Assembly (NCBI GenBank): GCA_964415175.1
Contig: CAYPYG010000018.1
Span: 1 to 57,407 of the forward strand
Source: UBA2231 sp964415175
GTDB lineage: Bacteria > Elusimicrobiota > Elusimicrobia > Elusimicrobiales > UBA9959
DNA: 57,407 nucleotides
Reading direction: 5' to 3'
The translations under genes and the position numbers were made by a program. The notes under the pieces are model-generated. The model did not search any database. It was not told the origin of the DNA and worked only from the letters and a program-made list of their open reading frames with translations. Shown here piece after piece: positions 36,196 to 45,239 of the stretch; the first letter of the stretch is position 1, and each line of letters opens with the position of its first letter.

Positions 36196-39138
36196 ATGAT
36201 GACGCCGCGCAAGGACCTTCCGGAGCACGACCTTTCTTTCAGGGGCTTCGAGCAGCTGATGCCGCGCAGGATAAAGAACATCCTGATGGTGGCCTCGCTC
36301 TACGACTCTTTCCTGATAGCCGACGACGAGCGCCTGACCGAGGCGCTGTTCAGCGAGCTGGCCGAGGCGCCGCGCATCGCGCGCGTCTCCACGGCGGAAG
36401 AGGCCTCGCTCAGGCTGGCGACCGGCGATTACGACCTGGTCATAGCGATGGTCCAGCTGGGCGACACGGACATGCGCGAGTTCGCGGCGGACATAAAGGA
36501 GCAGCGGCCCGGCCTGCCGATAGTGCTGCTCTCGTTCAACATGCAGGACGTGCTCAACCTCTCGCCCGCCACGCGCGCGCTGGTGGACGGGGTGTTCCTC
36601 TGGCACGGCGACACCGCGATCTTCTCGGCCATCATAAACCTGATGGAGGATTCCCTCAACTTCGAGAGCGACTCGAAGGCCGGCGTGCAGGCCGTGCTGC
36701 TGGTGGAGGACAATGTCCGGTTCTACTCGTCCTACCTCCCGGTCATCTATTCGGAGCTGATGAAGCAGACGCAGGTCGTCATGGCCGACGAGCTCAACCC
36801 CTCCAAGAAGATGCTGCGGCTGCGCGCGCGTCCCAAGGTGCTGCTGGCCGGCGATTTCGACAGGGCCTGGGAGATCTACTCGAAGTACAGGGCCAATCTC
36901 CTGGGCGTGATAAGCGACATAGAGTATCCCGTGGGCGACGCCTGCGATCCGGAGGCCGGCCTGCGGCTGGCGCGGCGCATCAAGGAGGAGGACCCGGACA
37001 TGCCGGTGCTGCTGCAGTCGTCGAACTCGGCGATGTCGCGCGCGGCCGGCGAGCTGGGGGCCTCTTTCCTGCACAAGTCCTCCAAGGACCTGGGCCGCCA
37101 GCTGCGCGGCTTCATACTGCGCTACTTCGGCTTCGGCGACTTCGTCTTCTCGGACCCGCGCGGCAACGAGCTCGCCCGCGCGGCCGACCTGCAGGGGATG
37201 ATAAAGCTGCTCAAGGCCGTGCCGCTGGAATCCATCTTCTACCACGCGGAACGCAACCATTTCTCCAAGTGGCTCTTCGCCCGCACCGAGTTCGAGATCG
37301 CCTACCACATACGCCCCAAGCGCATCTCGGAGTTCCGCGACCTCGAGGCCCTGCGCAAGTACCTGATGGAGACGCTGCACCAGTTCGTGCACCGCACGCA
37401 GCTGGGCACGGTGCTGAAGTTCGACCGCAGGCTCTTCGACGATTCTACGCCGTTCGTCAAGATAGGCTCCGGGTCGATAGGCGGCAAGGCGCGCGGCCTG
37501 GCCTTCGTGGACTTCCTGCTCAGCCGCGAGGATTTCCGCGAAAAGTTCCCCGGGGTCTGCGTGGAGACCCCCAACACGATAGTTCTGGCGACCGACGTTT
37601 TCGATTTCTTCATGGAGCAGAACGGCCTGGACGCGCAGCTCAGCGACACCCATTCCAACGAGCGCGTGGCCGCGATCTTCGAGGCGGCCAGGCTGCCCGA
37701 CTTCCTGATAGAGGACCTCAGGACGATAGTGACCGTCATCAGGGGCCCGCTGGCCGTGCGCTCCTCCTCGCTGCTGGAGGATTCCAAGACCCAGCCTTTC
37801 GCCGGCATCTACAGGACCTACATGCTGGCCAACAACCACCCGGACGCCGAAGTCCGGCTGGAACAGCTGCGCCGCGCGATAAAGTACGTCTACGCCTCCG
37901 CCTTCTCCAGCGAGGCGCGCGCGTACCGCCGTTTCTCCCCCCACCTGCCCGACGAGGAGAAGATGGCCGTCATCATACAGAAGGTCGTGGGCCGCACCCA
38001 CGCGGAGGGAGGCCGGCATTACCCGGATTTCGCGGGCGTGGTGCAGTCGTACAACTACTATCCCGTCCCGCCGCTGGAGGCCGAGGAGCCGATAGCGCAT
38101 ATCGCGCTGGGACTGGGCAAGACGATAGTGGAGGGGCACAACGCGCTGCGCTTCTCGCCGGCCCACCCGCGCAACCTGCACCAGTTCTCCACGATAAAGG
38201 ACTTCCTCGGCAATTCGCAGAAACAGTTCGCCGCCCTGGACCTCCGGAAGGCCGGCTCGTCCTTCACCTACGAGAAGGAGCCGGACCTGGCGGTGTTCGG
38301 GCTGGACGCCGCGGCCGCGGACGGCACGCTGGAACTGGCGGGCTCCACCTATTCCCGCGAGAACGACGCGGTCGTGGACACCCTGGCGGCCGACGGCCCG
38401 AAACTGGTGACCTTCGCCCCCGTCCTGAAGAGCGAGGTGGTGCCGCTGGCGGCGCTGCTGAGCGAACTCTCGGACCTGGGCCGCGAGGCCATGGGCAGCA
38501 ATATAGAGATGGAGTTCGCCGGCACGCGCGACCCGGGAACGGGGACGGCCGAATTCCACATACTCCAGATGAGGCCGATGGTCTCGCGCACGTCCTCGCG
38601 CAGGGTGGACATGTCCGGGATGGACCCCGCCAGGATAATATGCAGCAGCGGGACCGCCCTGGGCAACGGCGAGGTCAAGGGAGTGCTGGACATAGTCTAT
38701 GTCAGGCCGGACGCCTTCTCGCCGTCGAAGACGCGGGAGATAGCCGAGCAGATCAGCGGGCTCAACCGCCTGCTGCAGGACGAGGGGCGGCCCTACCTGC
38801 TGATCGGCCCCGGCCGCTGGGGCTCGAGCGACCCTTTCCTGGGCGTGCCGGTCAGCTGGCACCAGATCTCCGGCTCCCGCGTGATAGTCGAGGCGAATTA
38901 CGGCGAATTCTCGGTGGACCCTTCCTACGGGACCCACTTCTTCCACAACGTGACCTCGCTGGGGCTCGGTTACCTGACGGTGAACTCGCTGCGCGGGGAC
39001 GGGGAGATAAACTGGGACTGGCTGGAGTCGCAGCCGCGGGCGGGCGAGACCGCGTACGTGCGGCATCTGCGGCTGGAGCGGCCGCTGGACATCAGGATAG
39101 ACGGCTGGACGGGCAGGGGCGCGGCCGCGCTGCCCTGA
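36196..39138 (+). CDS. receiver-like/PEP-pyruvate-binding fusion protein
   Basis: About 980 residues. Residues 20-150 (IKNILMVASLYDSFLIADDE, then YDLVIAMVQLGDTDM) and 165-300 (VQAVLLVEDNVRFYSSYLP, GVISDIEYPVGD) look like two receiver-type domains. From about residue 420 a PPDK/PEP-synthase N-terminal ATP-grasp begins, with GSGSIGGKARGLAFVD, VRSSSLLEDSKTQPFAGIY near 522 and TAEFHILQMRPM near 784. The phospho-histidine swivelling domain and the PEP-binding barrel are absent, so it is not a complete PEP synthase. It is more likely a phosphotransfer or signalling protein. An upstream in-frame ATG at 36190 is only 1 nt from the -10 and is unlikely. Its stop touches the end of the next gene. Confidence 0.78.
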   Translation: MMTPRKDLPEHDLSFRGFEQLMPRRIKNILMVASLYDSFLIADDERLTEALFSELAEAPRIARVSTAEEASLRLATGDYDLVIAMVQLGDTDMREFAADIKEQRPGLPIVLLSFNMQDVLNLSPATRALVDGVFLWHGDTAIFSAIINLMEDSLNFESDSKAGVQAVLLVEDNVRFYSSYLPVIYSELMKQTQVVMADELNPSKKMLRLRARPKVLLAGDFDRAWEIYSKYRANLLGVISDIEYPVGDACDPEAGLRLARRIKEEDPDMPVLLQSSNSAMSRAAGELGASFLHKSSKDLGRQLRGFILRYFGFGDFVFSDPRGNELARAADLQGMIKLLKAVPLESIFYHAERNHFSKWLFARTEFEIAYHIRPKRISEFRDLEALRKYLMETLHQFVHRTQLGTVLKFDRRLFDDSTPFVKIGSGSIGGKARGLAFVDFLLSREDFREKFPGVCVETPNTIVLATDVFDFFMEQNGLDAQLSDTHSNERVAAIFEAARLPDFLIEDLRTIVTVIRGPLAVRSSSLLEDSKTQPFAGIYRTYMLANNHPDAEVRLEQLRRAIKYVYASAFSSEARAYRRFSPHLPDEEKMAVIIQKVVGRTHAEGGRHYPDFAGVVQSYNYYPVPPLEAEEPIAHIALGLGKTIVEGHNALRFSPAHPRNLHQFSTIKDFLGNSQKQFAALDLRKAGSSFTYEKEPDLAVFGLDAAAADGTLELAGSTYSRENDAVVDTLAADGPKLVTFAPVLKSEVVPLAALLSELSDLGREAMGSNIEMEFAGTRDPGTGTAEFHILQMRPMVSRTSSRRVDMSGMDPARIICSSGTALGNGEVKGVLDIVYVRPDAFSPSKTREIAEQISGLNRLLQDEGRPYLLIGPGRWGSSDPFLGVPVSWHQISGSRVIVEANYGEFSVDPSYGTHFFHNVTSLGLGYLTVNSLRGDGEINWDWLESQPRAGETAYVRHLRLERPLDIRIDGWTGRGAAALP

Positions 39139-39786
39139 TCACTCCGCGATATATTTTATTCCCTTCCCGGGCTGCCCGAGCAGCGGCAGTTCCCAGATCT
39201 CGAGGGACAGGACGTCCCTCATGAAGGCCTTCTTCCCTTCGCGCGGCACGGCGTGCCAGTCGTCCGAGACCGGGTCCAGCGCCGCGTCGAGCAGGGCGCG
39301 CCGCAGGTCCTCGTCGAGGTTTTCGCGCAGGTCCTCGAGCAGGGGGCTGAGCGACAGTTTCCAGGTCCTGCGTCCCGCCTCCCTTTTCCCGTTCCCGCCG
39401 CCGTTATTCCCCCCGGCGGCCTGCCCCCTCCCGGAGAGGTCCGGCTTGCGCCGGCTGACCACCGCGCGCCAGGGGTTCACGCTGACCCCGTAGAAGCGCC
39501 AGCGGGTATTGTCGTAGATGTTCCAGCCGCGGAAAGGGTTGAGCCTGGCGTAGCCTTTGAGCGAAAAGGGATTGATGCCGGCCAGGTCGCGGAAGTCCCA
39601 GCGCAGCGAATAGTCCAGGCCCATCCTGGAGCCTTCCAGGTCCGTGACGAGATTGACCTTCAGCGAGCCCTGCGAGGGCGCGGGGGCCGTGGAGGCCTCC
39701 TGGGAAAAAGCGCCGGCCGCGCAGCAAAGCCCCAGCGCGGCGGCCGCGAAAGCGGCCCTAGAAGCCTTCTTTGGAATAACGCTCAA
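39139..39786 (-). CDS. secreted protein of unknown function (215 aa)
   Basis: The start is a TTG at 39786 inside the end of the upstream TPR lipoprotein gene (29-bp overlap), with GAGGGA just before it. Residues 1-29 form a signal peptide ending AAGAFSQ. The mature part starts with a beta-type stretch (LKVNLVTDLEGSRMGLDYSL) and aromatic-rich NPFRGWNIYDNTRWRFYG. A glycine/asparagine linker (AAGGNNGGGNGK) and a helical, charged C-terminus follow. No family was recognised. It is the last gene of the tdh operon and probably works in the envelope with the lipoprotein. Confidence 0.5.
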   Translation of the reverse strand: MSVIPKKASRAAFAAAALGLCCAAGAFSQEASTAPAPSQGSLKVNLVTDLEGSRMGLDYSLRWDFRDLAGINPFSLKGYARLNPFRGWNIYDNTRWRFYGVSVNPWRAVVSRRKPDLSGRGQAAGGNNGGGNGKREAGRRTWKLSLSPLLEDLRENLDEDLRRALLDAALDPVSDDWHAVPREGKKAFMRDVLSLEIWELPLLGQPGKGIKYIAE

Positions 39787-40987
39787 GCAGTTCCCTCGCC
39801 AGGCGGCTGTCGGGGGCGAGGCGCACGGCCTCGTCCAGCGCCGCCTTGAATTCGGTCTCCAGCTTCACCTTGTTGCGCAGTTTCCGCCCCTCGATGGCGT
39901 AGACGGCCGAGATCACCGCGGCCTTGAGCGCGTAAAGGTCGCCGGCGAAGCGGCCGGGGCTGACGAAAGGCAGGGCCGGACCTTTTTCCAGCGCGGCCTC
40001 GATGAGGTCCTCGCTGTCCTCGTAGGCCCGGTAGAGGAGTCTGCGCGCCTGTTTCATGTCGGAGCCGGCCACGGCGAGCCCGGCGCCCTCCTGGAAGTCC
40101 ACTTCCACCAGCTGGCGGCGGGCGTCCAGCATGGCGGGCCAGGTGCGCAGCGCCGAGGTGAACATCGCGCGGGCCTGGCCGTACTCCCTGGCCAGCAGGT
40201 GGACGTTCCCTTTCACCGTGAGGTCCGCGGACTTCGCGTAGGCGGCGTCCGCGGCGAAGAGAGCGGCAATGGAGCGCAGCTTCTCCATTTCCTCCGGGCG
40301 GGAGAAGACGTCGTTCATGGCGACCTCGAAGGACGAGAGCAGCGCCGGCGGGACGCCCGTCCTGAGCGCCGGCTCCTTCTTCTCCAGCCCCTCCACCGCG
40401 GCGCGGGCCGAGGCGAGATGTTCGGCCTGCGCGGCGTATTCGAGCGCGCGCTCCCGGACGCGGGCGGAACTGGCGCTGAGGGCCAGGGACCCGTCGGAAC
40501 TCAGCCACGGCAGCAGCGCGGCCCGGGCCAGGCAGGCGGCCATCAGCGCGCGGTGGCGGCCGGCGGAGTCGAGCTCCTTCTCCTTCCTGGAAAGCGAAGC
40601 GGCCAGCGAAGCGAGGGTATCCATCTCGCCGCGCATCGCCAGGGCCTGCACCAGGGGCGGATAGGCGTGCCATTGCAGCGGGCTTTCCTTCACGAGGCCG
40701 GTGAGCACGCGCACTTCCAGCTCGGAAGCGCGCGCGAAACCGTTGCGGGCGGCCGCGGCGGAGAGTTCCTCAGCGGTCTTCACCGCCCGTTCGGAGGAGG
40801 GGTCGAGCTTCAGCGCTTTCTCCAGCCAGCCGAAGGCCTTCTCGACGTCGTTCTCGCGTACCGACGAGGCTTCCATCACGGCGGCGGCCTTGTCGACGTA
40901 ATAGCCGGCGGCCTTGCGCTTCACCGGCCCGCAGGCGGCCAGGGTCAGGCAGAAAGGCAGGAGCAGGACCGCGCGGGACCGTCTCAC
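39758..40987 (-). CDS. TPR-like lipoprotein (409 aa)
   Basis: The start is GTG 40987, which shares GTGA with the stop of the flavin reductase gene. The N-terminus RRSRAVLLLPFCLTLAACGPVK is a lipoprotein signal with lipobox LAAC, so the mature protein should be anchored by the cysteine after cleavage. The rest is alpha-helical, with TPR-like helices (DVEKAFGWLEKALKLDPSSERAV split over two helices, and EYGQARAMFTSALRTWP). Distant from named families, it may be an assembly scaffold for the secreted protein encoded next. The frame runs further upstream but that part overlaps the reductase gene. Confidence 0.6.
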   Translation of the reverse strand: MRRSRAVLLLPFCLTLAACGPVKRKAAGYYVDKAAAVMEASSVRENDVEKAFGWLEKALKLDPSSERAVKTAEELSAAAARNGFARASELEVRVLTGLVKESPLQWHAYPPLVQALAMRGEMDTLASLAASLSRKEKELDSAGRHRALMAACLARAALLPWLSSDGSLALSASSARVRERALEYAAQAEHLASARAAVEGLEKKEPALRTGVPPALLSSFEVAMNDVFSRPEEMEKLRSIAALFAADAAYAKSADLTVKGNVHLLAREYGQARAMFTSALRTWPAMLDARRQLVEVDFQEGAGLAVAGSDMKQARRLLYRAYEDSEDLIEAALEKGPALPFVSPGRFAGDLYALKAAVISAVYAIEGRKLRNKVKLETEFKAALDEAVRLAPDSRLARELLERYSKEGF

Positions 40988-41484
40988 CCGCCCCCCCTGA
41001 CCAGCTTCACCTCGCCGGTGAAGATATCGTGCCAGTCGTTCTCGGGATAATAGCGGGAGACCAGTTCCGGCGGCAGGGCGCCGGGAGTCAGCGGGGCGCG
41101 GTGCAGCAGGGAACATTCGTAGACCAGCGCGGAGCCTTCGACGAAGAAAGCCCCCGGCAGCGAGCCGTTCTTAAGCCGGAGCCCGCATTCCCGGGCCTTG
41201 TCCGCGTCGCGCCCGGAGCGCGAGCCGCAGAAGGCGAGCTCTTTCTTCATCTCCCCCTCGCGCGGCACGCAGACCGTGAAGCAGGAGGCGCCGCGCAGCA
41301 GGGAATAAGTATGCCTCGAGGGACGGACCAGGACGCTCAGGACCGGCAGGCCCCAGGTCACGCCGAGCTGGGCCCAGCCTATGGTCATCGGGTTGGCGCC
41401 GCCGTCGCCGTTCTCGACGACGAGGAAAGCGCCGGTCCCTTCCAGGGCCAGGCAGAGCTTGTCGAAATCACGGTAGAAATCCAA
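40984..41484 (-). CDS. flavin reductase-like FMN-binding protein
   Basis: A 166-residue split-barrel protein. The start is TTG 41484 because AGGAGG lies 7 nt before it and the protein then begins MDFYRDFDKL. Family features are NPMTIGWAQLGVTWGLPVLSVLV (binding-barrel strand), RHTYSLLRGASCFTVCVP and a C-terminal YECSLLHR strand. Related proteins bind FMN and reduce flavins or act as oxidoreductases in oxygen response. It lies 14 bp after tdh and is coupled to the lipoprotein gene. The metabolic link between it and threonine dehydrogenase is not obvious. Confidence 0.75.
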   Translation of the reverse strand: MDFYRDFDKLCLALEGTGAFLVVENGDGGANPMTIGWAQLGVTWGLPVLSVLVRPSRHTYSLLRGASCFTVCVPREGEMKKELAFCGSRSGRDADKARECGLRLKNGSLPGAFFVEGSALVYECSLLHRAPLTPGALPPELVSRYYPENDWHDIFTGEVKLVRGGG

Positions 41485-41498
41485 GATCGCCTCCTGGC

Positions 41499-42527
41499 CT
41501 AGGCCGTCCAGTCCAGTAATATTTTTCCCGACTTGCCGGAGGACATTATCTCGAAGCCCTCTTCGAACTCCGTGTACGGGAACCGGTGCGTGATGACCGG
41601 CTTGATGTCGAGGCCGCTGGTCAGCATGGCGCACATCTTGTACCAGGTCTCGAACATCTCCCGGCCATAGATGCCCTTGAGGAACAGGGCCTTGAAGATG
41701 ACCTGGCTCCACGGTATGGCGGTATCGCCGGGCAGTATGCCCAGCAGCGCTATCTTGGCGCCCATCTTGACGGAATTTATCATATCGTTGAAGGCCCGGC
41801 CGTTGCCGCTCATCTCCAGTCCCACGTCGAAGCCCTCGGTCATGCCGAGCCGCTTCATCACCTCCGGCATGGTCTCCTTGCGCGGATCGACGACGTTCTT
41901 TATGCCCAGCTTGCGGGCCAGTTCCATGCGGTACTCGTTGACGTCGGTGATGACCACGTGGCGGGCGCCGACATGGTTGGCTATCGCGCCGGCCATGATG
42001 CCGATGGGGCCCGCGCCGGTTATCAGCACGTCCTCGCCGATCAGGTCGAAGGAGAGAGCCGTGTGAACGGCGTTGCCCAGCGGGTCCAGGATGGCGGCCT
42101 CGTCGTCGCTGACGCCGTCGGGCAGCGAAAAGACGTTCTCGGCCGGTATGGAGAGGTATTCGGCGAAGCAGCCGGGGCGGGTGACGCCCACGCCTTTGGT
42201 GTTGATGCAGAGGTGGCGGTGGCCGGCCTTGCAGTTGCGGCAGTGGCCGCAGACGATATGACCTTCGCCGGAGACCCGCTCGCCGACGCGGTGGCCGCGC
42301 ACGGCCTTGCCCAGCTCCGCGATCTCGCCGACGAACTCGTGGCCGACGTGCATCGGGACCGGGATAGTTTTCTGCGCCCACTCGTCCCACTGGTAGATGT
42401 GTACGTCGGTGCCGCAGATGGCGGTCTTCTTTATCTTTATGAGCACGTCGCCGTCGCCGACCTCGGGCCGGGGCACGTCCTCCAGCCAGAGTCCTTTTTC
42501 GGCCTTTTTCTTGACGAGAGCTTTCAT
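41499..42527 (-). CDS. tdh: L-threonine 3-dehydrogenase
   Basis: A 342-residue zinc alcohol dehydrogenase-family enzyme (Tdh is about 341), oxidising threonine to 2-amino-3-ketobutyrate with NAD. Catalytic zinc ligands lie in AICGTDVHIYQWDEWAQ and HVGHEFVGEI. The structural zinc site is CGHCRNCKAGHRHLC, and the Rossmann motif is ITGAGPIGIMAGAI. The IYQWDEWAQ and KGIYGREMFETWYKM segments are typical of Tdh rather than sorbitol dehydrogenase. AGGAG precedes the ATG by 8 nt. No kbl partner is seen. It leads a four-gene operon. Confidence 0.93.
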   Translation of the reverse strand: MKALVKKKAEKGLWLEDVPRPEVGDGDVLIKIKKTAICGTDVHIYQWDEWAQKTIPVPMHVGHEFVGEIAELGKAVRGHRVGERVSGEGHIVCGHCRNCKAGHRHLCINTKGVGVTRPGCFAEYLSIPAENVFSLPDGVSDDEAAILDPLGNAVHTALSFDLIGEDVLITGAGPIGIMAGAIANHVGARHVVITDVNEYRMELARKLGIKNVVDPRKETMPEVMKRLGMTEGFDVGLEMSGNGRAFNDMINSVKMGAKIALLGILPGDTAIPWSQVIFKALFLKGIYGREMFETWYKMCAMLTSGLDIKPVITHRFPYTEFEEGFEIMSSGKSGKILLDWTA

Positions 42528-42568
42528 CTGTTCCGCTCCTGTGGAAAGGGGTGAATTACCGTCAGGAC

Positions 42569-42574
42569 ATTATA
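42569..42574 (-). promoter_or_regulatory. -10 box of the tdh operon
   Basis: TATAAT on the minus strand, 41 nt before the ATG, with a normal ribosome-site leader. It overlaps the downstream side of the kinase terminator. Confidence 0.55.
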
Positions 42575-42582
42575 CAAATAGA

Positions 42583-42616
42583 AAGGGGGCGTCCCCCGCG
42601 CGGGGAACGCCCCCTT
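42583..42616 (-). terminator. hairpin after the Ser/Thr kinase gene
   Basis: AAGGGGGCGT/ACGCCCCCTT 10-bp stem around a GC-rich inner part. On the minus strand it is followed by only a short T-tract. It lies 15 bp after the kinase stop. Confidence 0.55.
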
Positions 42617-42631
42617 CCGGCGCGGCGCCGT

Positions 42632-45145
42632 TCAGCCCCTTACCGCCAGCAGCGCCTCCCTGAACTCGTCCACGCTGCGGAAACGCTTTTCCGGATCGGG
42701 GTCGAGCGCCTTTTCCAGCAGCGGGTCGAAGGCCTTGGGTATGCCGGCCATTACCGCGCTGACGGGATGATAGCGCATCTTATTTTTCTGTTCCTGGAAA
42801 TCCGGGCCGGGGAAAGGCAGCGTCCCGGTCAGGGCCTCGTAAACGCAGACGCCGAGCGAGTAGATGTCGGACTCGCGGCCGGAAACGCCGGAGGCCTGTT
42901 CGGGCGCCATGTAGGCGGGGCTCCCGACGACCTCCCGGCTGGCGCGGGCCAGCGTCTCCCTGGCCGAACGGGCGAGACCGAAGTCCATGACCTTCACGTC
43001 GCCTTCGGAGTTTATCATGATGTTGCCGAGCTTCAGGTCGCGGTGAACGACGTTCTTGGAATGCGCGTAGGAGAGCGCCTTGCAGACCTGGTCGAAGATC
43101 TCGACCACGGCGGCCGTGCCCAGCATGACCTCTTTCTCCAGTTTCTTGTCCAGCGTCGGCCCGTCTATGTACTCGAAGACGAGGTAGATATTGTCGTCCT
43201 CCTCGAAGATCGTGTAGATCTCCACGATGTTGGGGTGGTGCAGCAGCGCGACCGTGCGGGCCTCCTGCAGGAAGCGCTGCTTCTCGCTCTCGTTGAGCTT
43301 GATCTCGTCGTTCATGCGCTTGATGGCGACGGGCCGCTCGAGCGACTGGTCCACGGCCTCGTAAACGACGCCCATGCCGCCCTCGCCCAGTTTGCGCTCG
43401 ATCTTGTACTTGCCGGAGGTGACGCCCTCGTAGAAGATGGAAGGGGAAAGGATGTCGGGCTGGGTCTCCCTTCCGGCGGCCTGGCCGCGCCGGCCGGAGA
43501 CCACGTGCAGCATGCCGAAGGCGATGAGGAGGCCGCCGCTCAGGGTGAACCCGAGCGTCATCGCGAAACGGCCCTTATGACCGCGGCGCGGGCCGGGGAC
43601 CTGGCTTTCCTCCGGGGCCTGGGCCGCGGCGGGGCCCGGGTCGAAGCCGCCGACCTGGCCGGAATACTGGGCCACGGCGTCGCGGAAACGGGAGGTATAG
43701 GCCGAATTCAGCGAGGCCGCCTGCCTGAAATCCTCCAGCATCCTTTTATAGTCGCCCATCTTCTCATAGGCCAGGGCGCGGTTGAACCAGGAATCGGCGT
43801 AACCGGGGTTGAGCTTGATGGCCCGGCCGGCGTCGCCCTCCGCCTCGCGGGACAGGCCTTTGCGGTTGAGCGCCCAGGCGCGCATGTTGAGCGCCTGGAC
43901 ATTGCCGGGGTCGCCGGCGAGCACGCGGGTGGTGTCGCGGACGGCTTCGTCGTAACGGCCGAGGAAATTGTTCGCGTTGGCGCGCTCCAGGCGGGCCTCG
44001 TCGGAGCGAGGGTCCTTCTCCAGCGCCAGCGTCGCGTAACGGGCCGCGGCCTCGTAATCGCCTAGCCTGGTCTTGGAGGCGGCGGTCTTCAGATAGGCGG
44101 CGGCCTTGGCCGATTCCCGCGGAGAGGCCCGTTCGGCGGCGCCGGCCGCGGCGGCGGTCCCGGAACCGGAGGCCGGGGCGGTCCCCGGCAGCACCGCGTC
44201 GTCCCCGCCGGGGACGGCGGAACCGCCGCTCCCGTCGAAACTGCGTTTTATGTCCTCCAGCGAGGCCAGGGCTTTCAGGCTGGAAGTCTCGCGCCGGCTT
44301 TCTATAAGGGCCGACAGGATGCGCGCCGACTCGTCCTGAGGATCGGCGGCCATCGCCTTGCGTATATCCTCTATGGCCCCTTTCCTGTCCTCCATGGAGG
44401 AGCGGGCCAGGGCCCTGGCCTTGTAGGCGTCGACGTGCTCCGGGGCCAGTTTAAGCGCTTCGGTCGCGGCCTCGGACGCGCGGGCGAAGTTCTGCATCTC
44501 GTTGAAGTACTCGGCGGCGGCGGTGTGAACGTCCGGGTTGCGCGGGAAAGCGTCCCGCAGAACGGCGAGGTGATCTTCCGCCTTTTTGTTATCGCCCGAC
44601 TCCACCTCCTCTCCGACCATTACCAGGGCTTCGATCAGGGGAGCCGGACCCGGGTCCGCGCCGGAGCGCCCCGACCCGCCCGGGGAACGGGAGCCGCCGG
44701 CGGGCGGCGACCCGGCGCCGCCCGCACCGGGGCCGGGAAGCGGCCTTCGGCCGAGATCGGCGCGGCGGAACGACGGCGCGCCGGTGAAAGGTCCGATTCT
44801 CAGTTCGGCGAGATCCGCCAGCACCCGGTCGGCGGGATCGATACGCCCGTCCTTCACGGCCTGGCGGACCCGCATCACGACGAACCGTATCCTGTTGCAG
44901 TTCTCGTCTATATAACTCGCGCGCTCTTCGTCCGTCTTGCCGCCCAGCTCGTCCAGCAGTTCCCGCGCGGCCTCGATGGCCGGCTTCTTGAAATGCGGGA
45001 ACTGGACTTCGTCCGGGCGGGGACGCCCCGTGACCAAGGAGCCGGGCTCCGGAATGGAGGGGTCCGGTCCGGCCTGGGCGGGCGCCGCAAGAACGGACGC
45101 CGCCAGGACGGCTGAAAGCAACAGATCGGTCATCGTCTTTCTCAT
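42632..45145 (-). CDS. TPR-sensor membrane Ser/Thr protein kinase
   Basis: An 837-residue protein with a signal peptide (LLLSAVLAASVLAAPAQA). A long extracytoplasmic part carries TPRs at about residues 190-500 (for example HVDAYKARALARSSMEDRKG). One transmembrane segment lies near 526-549 (FAMTLGFTLSGGLLIAFGML), and a C-terminal eukaryotic-type kinase starts near residue 580. Kinase motifs are LGEGGMGVVYEA, AIKRM (Lys), HRDLKLGN near 699, DFGL and SPAYMAPEQ. All catalytic residues appear present. In most bacterial kinases of this kind the kinase is N-terminal and the sensor follows the membrane segment; here the order is reversed. Its leader contains a GGTAA/TTACC stem at about 45182. Confidence 0.85.
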   Translation of the reverse strand: MRKTMTDLLLSAVLAASVLAAPAQAGPDPSIPEPGSLVTGRPRPDEVQFPHFKKPAIEAARELLDELGGKTDEERASYIDENCNRIRFVVMRVRQAVKDGRIDPADRVLADLAELRIGPFTGAPSFRRADLGRRPLPGPGAGGAGSPPAGGSRSPGGSGRSGADPGPAPLIEALVMVGEEVESGDNKKAEDHLAVLRDAFPRNPDVHTAAAEYFNEMQNFARASEAATEALKLAPEHVDAYKARALARSSMEDRKGAIEDIRKAMAADPQDESARILSALIESRRETSSLKALASLEDIKRSFDGSGGSAVPGGDDAVLPGTAPASGSGTAAAAGAAERASPRESAKAAAYLKTAASKTRLGDYEAAARYATLALEKDPRSDEARLERANANNFLGRYDEAVRDTTRVLAGDPGNVQALNMRAWALNRKGLSREAEGDAGRAIKLNPGYADSWFNRALAYEKMGDYKRMLEDFRQAASLNSAYTSRFRDAVAQYSGQVGGFDPGPAAAQAPEESQVPGPRRGHKGRFAMTLGFTLSGGLLIAFGMLHVVSGRRGQAAGRETQPDILSPSIFYEGVTSGKYKIERKLGEGGMGVVYEAVDQSLERPVAIKRMNDEIKLNESEKQRFLQEARTVALLHHPNIVEIYTIFEEDDNIYLVFEYIDGPTLDKKLEKEVMLGTAAVVEIFDQVCKALSYAHSKNVVHRDLKLGNIMINSEGDVKVMDFGLARSARETLARASREVVGSPAYMAPEQASGVSGRESDIYSLGVCVYEALTGTLPFPGPDFQEQKNKMRYHPVSAVMAGIPKAFDPLLEKALDPDPEKRFRSVDEFREALLAVRG

Positions 45146-45221
45146 ATCTTTCCCGGAGACCGGACAGAACGCCCCCGCCAGGGTAAAGGAGGCCTCGCTC
45201 CTTACCGCGGCGGTGTTCTGA

Positions 45222-45227
45222 ATAATA
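45222..45227 (-). promoter_or_regulatory. candidate -10 box of the kinase gene
   Basis: TATTAT on the minus strand, about 76 nt before the ATG. The leader contains a 9-bp stem (45182-45204). Confidence 0.4.
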
Positions 45228-45239
45228 GATTAAAACAGC

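Noticed and set aside
36079..39066. 995-codon minus-strand frame opposite the PEP-synthase-like gene
   Set aside because: The plus strand encodes clear ATP-grasp motifs; the opposite product has no family features.
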